A DNA stretch of 64,000 bases from Sphingobium cyanobacteriorum. GTDB taxonomy: Bacteria; Pseudomonadota; Alphaproteobacteria; Sphingomonadales; Sphingomonadaceae. Location of the stretch: positions 496,001-560,000 of the forward strand of contig NZ_JAUQOM010000002.1 of assembly GCF_030580935.1 (NCBI RefSeq), in the 5' to 3' direction. The notes below the pieces were generated by a model that did not search any database, had not been told where the DNA came from, and was given only the letters and a program-made list of their open reading frames with translations. Of this stretch, positions 1 through 9,507 are shown one piece after another. Position numbers and translations under genes: made by a program. Positions within the stretch are counted from its first letter, which is position 1; each line of letters starts with the position of its first letter.

Positions 1-1
1 G

Positions 2-529
2 CTGCTGCCCAGGCAGGAACAGCCCGATCCCAGCCCCGAAGACTTGGCGCTGCGCCTGCAACTGCGGCTCCAGCGCCTCAACGCCATGCGTGACGCGGCG
101 GCGCGATTGATGGCGCGCGACCGGATCGGCCGTGACGTATTCCCGCGCCGCGCGCCCGAAGGGCTGCGGCTGGTGAAGAAGGCGCAATGGCGCGCCAGCC
201 TCTATGACCTCATTGCCACCTATGGCCAGATTCGCGCCCGTACCCAGCCGGTGGTCCACACCATCGCCGTCCGCCCGGTCATGACCCTGGACGAAGCGAT
301 CCAGCGGGTCGGGGCGCTGGTCGGCGCGGCGCTCGACTGGACCCGGCTCGAATCCTTCCTCCCGCCCGACCTAGACCCGCCAAAGGTGAAGTCGGCGCTG
401 GCCAGCAGCTTCGTCGCCGCGCTCGAACTGGCGCGGCAGGGGCGGATCGAGATCCAGCAGGACGGCATTTTCCAGCCCATCTATCTGCGCGCGCCCATGC
501 CGGCGGACCATCGCGGACCCCTGTTATGA
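2..529 (+). CDS. scpA: Segregation and condensation protein A (5' end outside window)
   Basis: ScpA is the kleisin subunit that bridges the Smc ATPase heads with ScpB in the chromosome condensation complex. The frame is open from base 2, so the N-terminal Smc-binding part lies to the left. A TTG at 44 is internal and should not be taken as the start. The visible 175 residues hold the Leu/Arg-rich helical middle region (LRLQLRLQRLNAM) and the C-terminal winged-helix part (SALASSFVAALELARQGRIE) that contacts the Smc head. The stop TGA overlaps the scpB ATG (ATGA), so the two are translationally coupled. Confidence 0.9.
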   Translation: MLPRQEQPDPSPEDLALRLQLRLQRLNAMRDAAARLMARDRIGRDVFPRRAPEGLRLVKKAQWRASLYDLIATYGQIRARTQPVVHTIAVRPVMTLDEAIQRVGALVGAALDWTRLESFLPPDLDPPKVKSALASSFVAALELARQGRIEIQQDGIFQPIYLRAPMPADHRGPLL

Positions 530-1119
530 ACCCGGAACCCGATGATTATCTGCGCGCGGTGGAAGCGGCGCTGTTCGTGGCGGAGCATCCGCTGACCCCG
601 GCGGAGATCAGGCTGCATGTCGGCGAAGCGGGCGACCTCGACACCGCGTTGCGGACCCTTGGCGATCAATATGCCGGGCGCGGGGTCAATCTGGTCGAAC
701 GGGGCGGGCGCTGGCATTTCCAGACCGCCGCCGACCTCGCCCATATCCTGCGCCGCGAAAAGGACGAGCCGCGCAGGCTCTCGCGCGCGGCGATGGAGAC
801 GCTGGCGATCATCGCCTATCATGAGCCGGTCAGCCGCGCCGAGATCGAGGCGATTCGCGGGGTTCAGGTGGCCAAGGGCACGCTCGACGTGCTGATGGAG
901 GCAGGCTGGGTCCGCCCCGCCGGCCGCCGCGAAGTCCCCGGCCGCCCGCTCATCTATGCGACGACCGTAGAATTTCTGACACATTTCGGGCTTAGCAGCC
1001 GCCGTGACCTGCCTGGAATAGAGGATCTGCGCGCGGCCGGCCTGCTCGATCCGGTCGATTTGGCGCTGGAGGGTCTGACGGGCCAATCCGTTGTGGAAAA
1101 TGACGAGGAAGAGGCCTAG
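526..1119 (+). CDS. scpB: Segregation and condensation protein B
   Basis: ScpB dimerises through winged-helix domains and binds the ScpA linker in the Smc-ScpAB condensin. The 197 residues have the family's two winged helices. The first is about residues 8-80 (AVEAALFVAEHPLTPAEIR). The second is about 85-165 and holds the signature LAIIAYHEPVSRAEIEAIRG and GRPLIYATT. The start is the ATG overlapping the scpA stop. The family usually runs 180-220 residues, so this copy is complete. tatABC follow in the same direction after about 30 bases, a common alphaproteobacterial order. Confidence 0.95.
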   Translation: MNPEPDDYLRAVEAALFVAEHPLTPAEIRLHVGEAGDLDTALRTLGDQYAGRGVNLVERGGRWHFQTAADLAHILRREKDEPRRLSRAAMETLAIIAYHEPVSRAEIEAIRGVQVAKGTLDVLMEAGWVRPAGRREVPGRPLIYATTVEFLTHFGLSSRRDLPGIEDLRAAGLLDPVDLALEGLTGQSVVENDEEEA

Positions 1120-1147
1120 ATAGGCCCTCTGCTAGGAGTATTGAAAA

Positions 1148-1384
1148 ATGGGTTCCTTTTCGCTGATGCACTGGGTGATCGTGCTCCTGGTCGTCATGCT
1201 GCTGTTCGGTGGCGGCCGCATCTCCGGCCTGATGGGTGACGTGGCCAAGGGTATCAAGAGCTTCAAGAAGGGCATGGCCGAGGATGACGAGGTGACGCCC
1301 GCCAAGCCCGCGACCCGCCTCGAAGGGCATCGTGTCCCCGAACAGGATGCGCCGACCGCGACCGAAGAAAAGACCAAGGCCTGA
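1148..1384 (+). CDS. tatA: Sec-independent translocase subunit TatA
   Basis: TatA forms the pore-like oligomer of the twin-arginine pathway, which exports folded proteins across the inner membrane. The 78 residues show the standard layout: a short periplasmic N-terminus, one transmembrane helix (about 6-22), the FGGGRI hinge, an amphipathic helix ([19 protein letters not shown]) and an acidic, disordered tail. The ribosome site is the AGGAG in GCTAGGAGTATTG about 10 bases before the ATG. It begins tatABC, with tatB 29 bases downstream. Confidence 0.95.
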   Translation: MGSFSLMHWVIVLLVVMLLFGGGRISGLMGDVAKGIKSFKKGMAEDDEVTPAKPATRLEGHRVPEQDAPTATEEKTKA

Positions 1385-1413
1385 CCGCCTCCAGCACAGG
1401 CCGATAGTCCCGC

Positions 1414-1851
1414 ATGTTTGGTATCGATTCATCCGAACTTCTGGTGATCGTGATCATTGCGGTGATCGTGATCGGGCCGAAGGATCTGCCACGCGCGCTC
1501 TACAAGGTGGGGCAGATCGTGGGCAAGGCGCAGGGCATGGCGCGTCATTTCCGCACCGGCATCGACGCCATGGTCCGCGAAGTGGAACTGGAAGAGCTGG
1601 AAAAGAAATGGGCCGCGCAGAACAAGCGGATCATGGACGAACATCCGCCCGAAACGCTGCCCGCACCCGCCGCAGAGGACAAGCCGGCCTTCGTCGCGCA
1701 ATCCGCGCCGGTGGACGACCGGCCGCCCTATGTGGCGGAGGCCGCGCCCGCGCTCCCGCCAGCCCCGGCGTCCGAAGGCCCGCCCTATGTCGCCGAAGCG
1801 CCAACCCCGGCGCACGGCAGCGCATCGCATAAGGGTGACGCAACGGCATGA
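1414..1851 (+). CDS. tatB: Sec-independent translocase subunit TatB
   Basis: TatB works with TatC as the twin-arginine signal receptor. The N-terminal helix has the conserved Glu ([21 protein letters not shown], Glu8) and the GPKDLP hinge. It is followed by an amphipathic, then acidic, coiled region ([13 protein letters not shown]). The C-terminal half (about 80-145) is Pro/Ala-rich and carries a repeated PPYVAEA motif (two clear copies and a weaker KPAFVAQS). This is a lineage-specific tail of unknown role. The stop overlaps the tatC ATG. Confidence 0.93.
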   Translation: MFGIDSSELLVIVIIAVIVIGPKDLPRALYKVGQIVGKAQGMARHFRTGIDAMVREVELEELEKKWAAQNKRIMDEHPPETLPAPAAEDKPAFVAQSAPVDDRPPYVAEAAPALPPAPASEGPPYVAEAPTPAHGSASHKGDATA

Positions 1852-2627
1852 TCGGCGATATCGACGACAGCAAGGCGCCCTTGCTCGACCATCTGATCGA
1901 ACTGCGCGGCCGGCTGCTCAAATGCGTCTATGCGTTGTTCCTGACCGGCGCGGTCTGCTTCTATTTTTCCGAACAGCTCTTCACCATCCTCGTCCATCCG
2001 CTCAAGGAAGCATTCGGCGATGCCGGCGGCAAGCTGGTCTATACCAAGCTGTACGAAGCCTTTTTCGTGCAGGTGAAGATCGCCGTTTTCGGGGCCTTCT
2101 GCCTGTCCTTCCCGATCATCGCGAACCAGCTCTGGGCTTTCGTCGCGCCGGGTCTCTATGCCAGGGAAAAGAAGGCGCTGCTGCCCTTCATCCTTGCCAC
2201 TCCCTTCCTGTTCAGCATGGGGGCAAGCCTGGCCTATTTCGTCGTGATGCCGACCGCGTTCCATTTCTTTCTGCAATTTCAGGGGAATAGCAGCGGATTG
2301 TCGGTCGAGGCATTGCCCAGTGCCGACGCCTATCTCGGCCTTGTGATGCAATTCATCCTGGCTTTCGGCATCAGCTTCCTGATGCCGGTTCTGCTGATGC
2401 TGCTCAACCGTGCGGGCTTCGTGACGCGGGCGCAACTGATCGGGATGCGCCGCTACATGATCGTCGCCGCCTTCATCCTGGCGGCGGTGCTGACCCCGCC
2501 CGATGTCGTGTCGCAACTGATGCTCGCCATTCCGCTGCTGCTGCTCTACGAAATCACGATCGTCGCGATCTGGTTCACCGACCGCAAGCAGGCGAAGGCG
2601 GAAGCCGCCGAGGAGGCTTCGGCGTAG
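1848..2627 (+). CDS. tatC: Sec-independent translocase subunit TatC
   Basis: TatC is the six-helix core receptor of the Tat translocon and binds the twin-arginine motif. Visible family marks are the [16 protein letters not shown]-terminus, the [22 protein letters not shown] segment (broken here by charged and aromatic loop residues), [15 protein letters not shown], and the late hydrophobic helices ending IVAIWF. 259 residues is normal. The ATG overlaps the tatB stop. The gene converges on trpE across a GC-rich hairpin. Confidence 0.96.
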   Translation: MIGDIDDSKAPLLDHLIELRGRLLKCVYALFLTGAVCFYFSEQLFTILVHPLKEAFGDAGGKLVYTKLYEAFFVQVKIAVFGAFCLSFPIIANQLWAFVAPGLYAREKKALLPFILATPFLFSMGASLAYFVVMPTAFHFFLQFQGNSSGLSVEALPSADAYLGLVMQFILAFGISFLMPVLLMLLNRAGFVTRAQLIGMRRYMIVAAFILAAVLTPPDVVSQLMLAIPLLLLYEITIVAIWFTDRKQAKAEAAEEASA

Positions 2628-2641
2628 CGGCTGCGCGCACG

Positions 2642-2670
2642 CCTCCCCCCGGACTGGACCGGAGGGGGGG
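2642..2670. terminator. Hairpin between convergent tatC and trpE
   Basis: A C-run and a G-run (CCTCCCCCCGG / CCGGAGGGGGGG) form a strong stem around a 6-base loop in the 51-base gap between the converging tatC and trpE stops. There is no clear T tract, so it may work on either strand as a weak bidirectional terminator. Confidence 0.5.
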
Positions 2671-2678
2671 AATGCCCG

Positions 2679-4196
2679 TCACTGCCCGAAACCGGCGTCC
2701 CTCGCCACTGCCACCGCTTCGCGCGCGGCCGCCAGCAGCGCGCCGCTCTTGGCCTCGCACTCGCGCTGTTCATAGTCGGCGTTCGAATCCGCGACGATGC
2801 CCGCGCCCGCCTGCACATGCATGATCCCGTCCTTGAGGACGGCGGTGCGCAGCACGATGCAACTGTCCATATTGCCGTCCGGCCCGAAATAGCCCACCCC
2901 GCCGGCATAGGCGCCGCGCGTCTCCGGCTCCAGTTGCGCGATGATCTCGCAGGCGCGGACCTTGGGCGCGCCCGACACCGTGCCGGCCGGGAAGCCAGCG
3001 AACAGCGCGTCGATCGCGTCCTTGTCCGGCGCCAGGCGGCCGACCACGTTCGACACGATATGCATGACATGGCTGTAAAATTCGACGGTGTAGCTTTCCG
3101 TCACCGTCACCGATCCGGCCGTCGCGACCCGGCCGACATCGTTGCGGCCCAGGTCCAGCAGCATCAGATGCTCGGCCCGCTCCTTGGGATCGGCCAGCAG
3201 GCTTTCGCGATTGGCCGCATCCTCCACCCCGTTTTTGCCGCGCGGCCTCGTGCCGGCGATCGGCCGGATCGTCACTTCGCCGTCGCGCGCGCGGACCAGT
3301 ATCTCCGGCGACGATCCGATCAGGGCAAAGCCGGGCAGGTCGAGATAATAGAGGAAGGGCGACGGATTGATCCGCCGCAATGCGCGGTACAGCGCAATGG
3401 GGGGCAGGGTGAAGGGGCTGGTGAAACGCTGCGCCAGCACCACCTGAAATATGTCGCCCGCAACGATATAGTCCTTGGCCGCATCCACCATCTGGGCATA
3501 GCGGCCCGGTTCCAGCACCGGCTTCACGTCGATATCGGCGATCTGCGCCGGGGCGGGGAGGGCGGGCAGGGGGGCGGCCAGCCGCGCGGCGGTGGCGTCG
3601 ATCCGCTCCAGGGCGGCGTCGATGGCTTTGTCCGCGTCGCCAAAGCTGCCCTTCCACACCGGCGACACGATATAAAGCTGGTCCGCCAGCCGGTCGAAGA
3701 TCAGGATCACGGTAGGGCGCACGAACAGCATGTCGGGCAGCGCGATCGGATTGGGGGCGGGGCGGGGCAGTTTTTCCACCAGCCCGACCGTCTCATAGCC
3801 GAAATAGCCGACCAGGCAGGCGAGCGCGGCCGGCAGCGCCGGGTCCATCTCCGCCCGGCATTCCGCCACCAGCGCGCGCAGCGCATCGAGCGCGCCGCCG
3901 CCTGTCGCGACAAAGGCGTCGCGATCGGTCGCCCATGCACGATTGATTTCGGCGCTCTGGCCATGGGCGCGAAACACCAGGTCGGGGGCCAGCCCGATCA
4001 GGCTGTAACGGCCCCGTACCGCGCCGCCCTCGACCGATTCCAGCAGATAATCGCCGCGATTCGGTTCCAGCAGCTTCAGGGCCGCTGAAATCGGCGTGTC
4101 GGTGTCGGCGATCTGCCGCCGCCATACCAGCGCCGACTCGCCCCGCGCCAGCGCCGCGCGCGCAAAATCCACGCCGTCCGTCCCCCCTGCCGCCAT
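2679..4196 (-). CDS. trpE: Anthranilate synthase component I
   Basis: TrpE converts chorismate to anthranilate using ammonia supplied by TrpG, the first step of tryptophan synthesis. The 505 residues have the N-terminal regulatory part, with LLESVEGG as the usual tryptophan-binding site. The chorismate-binding domain follows from about 225, with GDIFQVVLAQRF, FLYYLDLPGFALIGSSPE, IAGTRPRGK, LLDLGRNDVGRV, FPAGTVSGAPK and GGVGYFGPDGNMDSCI. The ATG lies one base after the ppiD stop on the minus strand, so the two are co-transcribed. trpG is not within the window, since the operon ends at tatC. Confidence 0.96.
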   Translation of the reverse strand: MAAGGTDGVDFARAALARGESALVWRRQIADTDTPISAALKLLEPNRGDYLLESVEGGAVRGRYSLIGLAPDLVFRAHGQSAEINRAWATDRDAFVATGGGALDALRALVAECRAEMDPALPAALACLVGYFGYETVGLVEKLPRPAPNPIALPDMLFVRPTVILIFDRLADQLYIVSPVWKGSFGDADKAIDAALERIDATAARLAAPLPALPAPAQIADIDVKPVLEPGRYAQMVDAAKDYIVAGDIFQVVLAQRFTSPFTLPPIALYRALRRINPSPFLYYLDLPGFALIGSSPEILVRARDGEVTIRPIAGTRPRGKNGVEDAANRESLLADPKERAEHLMLLDLGRNDVGRVATAGSVTVTESYTVEFYSHVMHIVSNVVGRLAPDKDAIDALFAGFPAGTVSGAPKVRACEIIAQLEPETRGAYAGGVGYFGPDGNMDSCIVLRTAVLKDGIMHVQAGAGIVADSNADYEQRECEAKSGALLAAAREAVAVARDAGFGQ

Positions 4197-4197
4197 C

Positions 4198-6147
4198 TTA
4201 CTGGCCGCCGGCTGTGCTGTCGGACAGGGCCTTGCGCACCTGCGCCACGGCCTTGGCGTTGCGGGTGACGTTCAGGTCCTTTTCGACCGCGCGCTCGAAC
4301 TGCTGGGCATATTCCTGGCCCACCACAGTGCCCAGTTGCGATCGCACCTGATTGAGCAGTTCCGGCTGGCCCTTGGCGTCGCCGCGCTGGATCGCGTTCA
4401 ACTGCACCACGAAATAGCCGCGATCCTGCCCGATCGGCAATGTCTTGACCGTATTGGGCGCCATCGAAAAGAGAATGGCGACCTCGGCGGGCGGGCGCTG
4501 CTGGCCGCGCATGATGTCGGCGCGACGACCGCCCAGCACCTGCGGCGCGGGCAGCTTGACCCCGGCCTGCGCGATCGCGTCGGCCAGCTTCATGCCCTTT
4601 GCCACCTTGGCCTGGATCTGCGCGGCCAGCGCCTTGGCCTTCAGATTGCCGGCGTTCAGCTTATATTGCGCCAGCACCAGTTGCTTGACCTCGGCCAGCG
4701 GCGGCGGCGCGGCGGCGATGATGTCGCCCGGCGCGGCCAGCGCATAGCGTTTGTCGGGCGTGATCGGGACCAGTTGCGCATCGTCGTCCGCGCTCATCGC
4801 AAAGACGGGGGCCAGCAGCGGCTGGATATCGGCCGGGGCGACATAGGCCTGGTCCTTCACCTGCTTGCCGGTGGCCAGCAGGGGCGGGGTCGTTTCCAGT
4901 GTCAGGCCGTTGTCCTTGGCCACTTCCTCGAACGTCCCGCCATTGGCGATCGCATCCTCGATCTTGCCGGTGAAGTCGGTCAGCAGTTGCTTTTCCTTCT
5001 GCGCGCGCAGCGTGGCGACGATTTCCGCGCGCACTGCGGCCAGTGGCCGGGCGGGCGTGTCCTTGACCGCGGTAACGCGCAGCAGCAGCCAGCCCAGCGA
5101 TCCGCGCACCGGCCCGACCAGTTCGCCCTGCCTGGCCGCCCATGCCGCGTCGGCAGCAGCCTTGCCGGCCGACAGGGTCATCGCCTCGCGGCTCTGGTCT
5201 GTCACGGTCGATACGGCCAGGCCCGCGCCCTTGGCGGCATCGGCCAGGCTCCTGCCCGCCTTCACCTGATCGGCGATCGCCTTGGCGCCGGCCTGGGTCG
5301 GCAGCACCAGTTGTTCGACGCTGCGGCTTTCCTTGGCGGCATAGGCGGCCTTGTTCTGGTTGTAATAGGCGGCGATCTCCGCATCGCCCGGCTGCGCCGC
5401 CTGGGCGAAACGGGTGGCGTCGACCACGGCATAGCGGATGCGCCGCTGTTCGGGGATCGTGAAGCGCGTGCTGTTCTTCTGGTAATAGTCCGCCAGTTGC
5501 GCGTCGGTCGGCGCCTTGTCGTCCAGGAAGGCGATGGCGGGAATAGCCGCCACCGTGCCCTGCCGCGCTTCCAGCAGCAACGACGCATAGGGCAGCACCT
5601 GACCGTCCGACAGCTTCACGCCCAGTCCCACCGGCGCGAGCAACTGGCGCTGGAGGATGTTGGCGGCGAAATCGTCGCGCAGTTGCTGCTCGGTGATGCG
5701 CTGCCGCGACAGGAACTGGCGGAACAGCGCCTGGCTGAAATTCCCCGCCGCATCCTGAAAGGCAGGAATCTGCGCGATCTGCGCATCGATCAGCCGCTTG
5801 CTGATATGCACGCCTTGCTGATCGGCGAACGCCTTCAGCGTCAGTTCGCCCACCAGTCCGTCAAACACCTGTTCCACGCCGCCTTGCGCCAGCAATTGGC
5901 TCATCTGCAAACCGGGATTGGATTGCCGCGCATTCTCGAAGGCGCGCTGCACTTGCGTCTGCAATTCGCCCTCGCTCAGCGTCCGCCCCTTCGCCCTGGC
6001 GGCCGTGCCGCCGCCGCCCAGCGACGTTCCGAACTGCCCGTTGCTCAGATCACCCATGATGAAGGCTGCGGCGATGACCCCCAGGAACAGGATCGCGAAG
6101 ATCGCGCCGAATTTTGAGCGGATGAAGCGACGAAAGACAGAGAGCAT
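4198..6147 (-). CDS. PpiD/SurA-type peptidyl-prolyl isomerase, membrane anchored
   Basis: This looks like a periplasmic folding chaperone anchored in the inner membrane, as in the PpiD family (SurA_N_3 plus parvulin domain). The chosen ATG gives 649 residues starting MLSVFRRFIRSKFGAIFAIL, a typical PpiD N-terminus with one transmembrane helix (about 13-33). A further in-frame codon 63 bases upstream would add an unlikely polar leader. SurA-like helices span about 50-200. The parvulin-like domain around 245-345 (SVEQLVLPT, QGELVGPVRGSLGWLLLRV) is divergent, as often in alphaproteobacteria. Its coupling to trpE is seen in related genomes and has no obvious functional logic. Confidence 0.85.
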   Translation of the reverse strand: MLSVFRRFIRSKFGAIFAILFLGVIAAAFIMGDLSNGQFGTSLGGGGTAARAKGRTLSEGELQTQVQRAFENARQSNPGLQMSQLLAQGGVEQVFDGLVGELTLKAFADQQGVHISKRLIDAQIAQIPAFQDAAGNFSQALFRQFLSRQRITEQQLRDDFAANILQRQLLAPVGLGVKLSDGQVLPYASLLLEARQGTVAAIPAIAFLDDKAPTDAQLADYYQKNSTRFTIPEQRRIRYAVVDATRFAQAAQPGDAEIAAYYNQNKAAYAAKESRSVEQLVLPTQAGAKAIADQVKAGRSLADAAKGAGLAVSTVTDQSREAMTLSAGKAAADAAWAARQGELVGPVRGSLGWLLLRVTAVKDTPARPLAAVRAEIVATLRAQKEKQLLTDFTGKIEDAIANGGTFEEVAKDNGLTLETTPPLLATGKQVKDQAYVAPADIQPLLAPVFAMSADDDAQLVPITPDKRYALAAPGDIIAAAPPPLAEVKQLVLAQYKLNAGNLKAKALAAQIQAKVAKGMKLADAIAQAGVKLPAPQVLGGRRADIMRGQQRPPAEVAILFSMAPNTVKTLPIGQDRGYFVVQLNAIQRGDAKGQPELLNQVRSQLGTVVGQEYAQQFERAVEKDLNVTRNAKAVAQVRKALSDSTAGGQ

Positions 6148-6350
6148 GAAATTGTCCGAATTGCGGGCGTTATGGCGGCCCGCTTTAGGCGCGGATGCGC
6201 GCGGCGGCAAGGCTTGGACTGGACAAATGCGCGAGCGCCGTTCATCGGCTTTTGCAGCATCCGCTTCTTTCGGGGAGACGCATCAGGGCCATGGCCCGGC
6301 GGCGAAGGGGCGGGGGCGACGTGCAGCAATAACCATAAGGGAATGGATTG

Positions 6351-7112
6351 ATGGGCAGGCGCAAGCTGGTTGTCGGCAATTGGAAGATGAACGGGATGCG
6401 CGAGCATCTGGGCGAAGTGGAGGCGATCGGCCGCGTGGCGGCGGCGCATCCGTCGGTGGAGGTGGGCCTGTGCCTGCCGGCCACCCTCATCATGGCGGGG
6501 TCGGAACGGCGCGGCGCGGCGTTCATCGGCGCGCAAAACTGTCATATGGACATCAGCGGCGCCTATACCGGCTCGCTGTCGGCGGAAATGCTGGCGGAGG
6601 CTGGCGCCACCTGGGTCATCACCGGCCATAGCGAACGGCGCGAGGCGCGCGGCGAAACCAATGCCGACATCGCCGCCAAATCCGCCGCCGCGCATCAGGC
6701 CGGCCTCAACGTCATCCTGTGCGTGGGCGAGACGCTGGCCGTGCGCGATGCCGGACGCGCCGAACAGGTGGTCGCCGACCAATTGCTCGCTTCCCTGCCC
6801 GAAGGCGCGGCGGCCGACTGGCTCGCGGTCGCCTATGAACCCATCTGGGCGATCGGCACGGGTCGCATCCCGACGATGGAGGCGGTCGCCGCCATGCACG
6901 CCGCGCTGCGCGCCGCGCTCGCCAGCCGGATCGGGGCAGAGGCGGACAGGATGCGCATCCTCTATGGCGGGTCGATGAATGGCGACAATGCGGCGGACCT
7001 GCTCGCCATCGCCGATGTCGATGGCGGCCTGGTCGGTGGCGCGAGCCTGAGCGCCAAGAAATTCGCGCCCATCATCGAGGCGGCGGACCAGCAGATGGCG
7101 GCGGCGGCCTGA
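6351..7112 (+). CDS. tpiA: Triosephosphate isomerase
   Basis: This enzyme interconverts dihydroxyacetone phosphate and glyceraldehyde 3-phosphate in glycolysis and gluconeogenesis. All catalytic elements are visible: the lysine in VVGNWKMNG near the N-terminus, the electrophilic histidine in VITGHSERRE, the glutamate in YEPIWAIGTG, and the phosphate-binding YGGSM and GGLVGGASL loops. The start is ATG 6351, 8-10 bases after AAGGGA; a TTG immediately upstream is less likely. 253 residues is the usual length. It is transcribed divergently from ppiD. Confidence 0.97.
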   Translation: MGRRKLVVGNWKMNGMREHLGEVEAIGRVAAAHPSVEVGLCLPATLIMAGSERRGAAFIGAQNCHMDISGAYTGSLSAEMLAEAGATWVITGHSERREARGETNADIAAKSAAAHQAGLNVILCVGETLAVRDAGRAEQVVADQLLASLPEGAAADWLAVAYEPIWAIGTGRIPTMEAVAAMHAALRAALASRIGAEADRMRILYGGSMNGDNAADLLAIADVDGGLVGGASLSAKKFAPIIEAADQQMAAAA

Positions 7113-7154
7113 ACCGGGACGCCCCGGCCGGGTAAAGAAACCCGTCCTTTTCGC

Positions 7155-7224
7155 GCCGTCACCCCCGCGCAGGCGGGACTCCATCTCCCGACCTTTGCAT
7201 CACGCGGCGCAGGCGGGAGATGGA
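7155..7224. repeat. Intergenic palindromic/direct repeat between tpiA and secG
   Basis: The segment holds an inverted repeat (TCCATCTCCC at 7180-7189 against GGGAGATGGA at 7215-7224) and two copies of CGCAGGCGGGA. The run GTCACCCCCGCGCAGGCGGG resembles the short palindromes dispersed between genes of sphingomonads; a related one follows groEL. No coding potential was seen. Confidence 0.6.
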
Positions 7225-7342
7225 TCGCCGTTCGCGCGGGGAGGGCACGCATCAACTTGTCGCGAAAGGTGCGGTTGCCCCCGCGCCCCATCATCGCTAT
7301 GTGCGCGCCAACGCCCTCCTTCACCGGACAGATATAACCGCA

Positions 7343-7702
7343 ATGTTCACCTTCCTTCTCGTCGTGCAGGCGATCGTCGCCGCCCTGCTGGTCACTGTCA
7401 TCCTGATGCAGAAGTCGGAAGGTGGCGGTCTGGGCGTGGGCGGCAGCCCGTCGGGCTTCATGTCGGCGCGCGGCGCGGCGGATTTCCTGACCCGCTCGAC
7501 CACCATCCTCGCCAGCATCTTCGTGCTGCTGTCGATCGTGATGGCGGTGATCGCGTCGGTGCGGCACGCCCCCGGCGATATCGACACCTCGCTGGTGAAG
7601 CAGGCCCCGGCCACGCAGGGCGCGCCTGCGCCGGCCGATCCGCTGGCCGGCAATGCGGCGGCGGCGCCGGCCGCCAACGGCGCGGTCCCGCTCGCCAACT
7701 AA
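7343..7702 (+). CDS. secG: Preprotein translocase subunit SecG
   Basis: SecG is the small accessory subunit of the SecYEG channel. The start chosen gives MFTFLLVVQAIVAALLVTVI, the first membrane helix. The family signature (LMQKSEGGGLGVGGSPSGFM) follows, then a second helix (about 52-72) and an Ala/Pro-rich tail. The alternative upstream start would place over 40 charged residues before the helix. The sequence is 119 residues. The tpiA-secG-pyrG order is typical for alphaproteobacteria. Confidence 0.93.
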   Translation: MFTFLLVVQAIVAALLVTVILMQKSEGGGLGVGGSPSGFMSARGAADFLTRSTTILASIFVLLSIVMAVIASVRHAPGDIDTSLVKQAPATQGAPAPADPLAGNAAAAPAANGAVPLAN

Positions 7703-7792
7703 CCGCCACAGCGATCGTTCGATCTTTTTTTAAGCGCGCGTGGATTCGCGCGCTTGCTCTTTGTTGTTCCGAAAGGCTAACCCTCTTCTCCC

Positions 7793-9424
7793 ATGGCGCG
7801 GTATATTTTCATCACCGGCGGCGTGGTCTCCTCGCTTGGCAAGGGCCTGATGGCCGCTTCGCTTGCAGCTTTGTTGCAAGCGCGAGGTTTCCGTGTGCGA
7901 ATCCGGAAATTCGATCCCTATCTGAACGTCGATCCGGGCACGATGTCGCCCTATCAGCATGGCGAAGTCTATGTGACCGACGACGGGGCGGAAACCGATC
8001 TCGACCTTGGCCATTATGAGCGGTTTACCGGCGTTTCGGCGCGCCAGTCGGACAATGTGACGCAGGGCCGCGTCTATCAGACGATCATCCAGCGCGAACG
8101 GCGCGGCGACTATCTGGGCGCGACGGTGCAGGTGATTCCGCACGTCACCGACGAGATCAAGGCCTTCGCGCTCGCCGACACCGAAGATCTCGACTTCGTC
8201 CTGTGCGAAATCGGCGGCACGGTCGGCGACATCGAATCGCTGCCCTTCATGGAAGCGATTCGCCAGCTCCATAATGATCTGGATCGCGGCCAGTCGATCT
8301 TCGTCCATGTGACGCTGGTGCCCTATATCGCGGCGGCGGGCGAGCTCAAGACCAAGCCGACCCAGCATAGCGTGCGCGAACTCACCTCGCTCGGCATCCA
8401 GCCCGACATATTGCTCTGCCGCTGCGAACATCCGCTGCCCGAAAGCGAGCGCCGCAAGATCGCGCTGTTCTGCAACGTCCGGCCCGAAGCGGTCATCCCG
8501 GCGCTCGACGCCAGCAGCATCTATGCCGTCCCCCAGCAATATCATGCCGAAGGGCTGGATAACGAAGTGCTGCGCGCCTTCGGCATCACGGATGCGCCCG
8601 CGCCCAGCATGGCCCGCTGGGACGACATCATGGACCGCCAGCAAAATCCCGAAGGTGAAGTCACCATCGGCGTGGTCGGCAAATATGTCGGCCTGCTCGA
8701 CGCCTATAAATCGCTGCACGAAGCGCTGCACCATGGCGGCCTTGCCAACCGGGTGAAGGTGAAGATCAAGTGGATCGACGCCGAACTGTTTGAAAAGGGC
8801 GATGATATCGCCGCCAGCCTGGAGCCGATGCACGGCATCCTCGTCCCTGGCGGCTTTGGCGTGCGCGGGTCGGAAGGCAAGATCGCCTCGGTCAAGTTCG
8901 CGCGCGAACGCCATGTGCCCTTCTTCGGTATCTGCCTGGGGATGCAGATGGCCTGTATCGAGGGCGCGCGGAACACGGCGGGCATCGCCGCGGCCTCCAC
9001 TACCGAATTTGGCGAAACCACAGAGCCTGTGGTCGGCCTGATCACCGAATGGATGAGCAAGGAAGGCTTGCAGAAACGCACCGCGCAAACCGACCTTGGC
9101 GGCACCATGCGTCTGGGGGCTTACCCGGCCAGGCTGACCGGCAACAGCGTCGTCGCGGGCGTCTATGGCGCGACCGAGATCAGCGAACGGCACCGCCACC
9201 GCTACGAAGTCAATGCCGGCTATCGGGATCGTCTCGAACAGGGCGGCCTGATCTTTTCGGGCATGTCGCCCGACGGCACGCTGCCCGAAATCGTCGAGCG
9301 GCCGGACCATCCCTGGTTTGTCGGCGTGCAATTCCACCCGGAACTCAAGTCCAAACCCTTTGATCCGCATCCGCTGTTCGCCAGCTTCATCGCAGCGGCG
9401 GTCAAGCAGAGCCGGCTGGTGTAA
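7793..9424 (+). CDS. pyrG: CTP synthase
   Basis: This enzyme makes CTP from UTP, ATP and glutamine. The 543 residues begin with the synthetase domain ([13 protein letters not shown]-loop, [17 protein letters not shown]). The class I glutamine amidotransferase domain follows, with the nucleophile cysteine in [14 protein letters not shown] (about Cys381) and the histidine/glutamate pair in VQFHPE. Length and motifs are complete. A strong intrinsic terminator follows seven bases after the stop. Confidence 0.98.
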   Translation: MARYIFITGGVVSSLGKGLMAASLAALLQARGFRVRIRKFDPYLNVDPGTMSPYQHGEVYVTDDGAETDLDLGHYERFTGVSARQSDNVTQGRVYQTIIQRERRGDYLGATVQVIPHVTDEIKAFALADTEDLDFVLCEIGGTVGDIESLPFMEAIRQLHNDLDRGQSIFVHVTLVPYIAAAGELKTKPTQHSVRELTSLGIQPDILLCRCEHPLPESERRKIALFCNVRPEAVIPALDASSIYAVPQQYHAEGLDNEVLRAFGITDAPAPSMARWDDIMDRQQNPEGEVTIGVVGKYVGLLDAYKSLHEALHHGGLANRVKVKIKWIDAELFEKGDDIAASLEPMHGILVPGGFGVRGSEGKIASVKFARERHVPFFGICLGMQMACIEGARNTAGIAAASTTEFGETTEPVVGLITEWMSKEGLQKRTAQTDLGGTMRLGAYPARLTGNSVVAGVYGATEISERHRHRYEVNAGYRDRLEQGGLIFSGMSPDGTLPEIVERPDHPWFVGVQFHPELKSKPFDPHPLFASFIAAAVKQSRLV

Positions 9425-9430
9425 GGAGAA

Positions 9431-9455
9431 ACGGGGCCTGCGAGGCCCCGTTTTT
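9431..9455 (+). terminator. Intrinsic terminator of pyrG
   Basis: ACGGGGCCT, a three-base loop and AGGCCCCGT form a perfect 9-bp stem followed by TTTT, right after the pyrG stop. Confidence 0.85.
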
Positions 9456-9507
9456 CGATTCAGGCGGGTTAAACGCTGTTATGCGGTTAGAATTGAAGCA
9501 ATGCTGC

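Noticed and set aside
2780..2795. GTTCGAATCC-like T-loop word suggesting a tRNA
   Set aside because: It lies within trpE coding sequence and no cloverleaf can be drawn around it.
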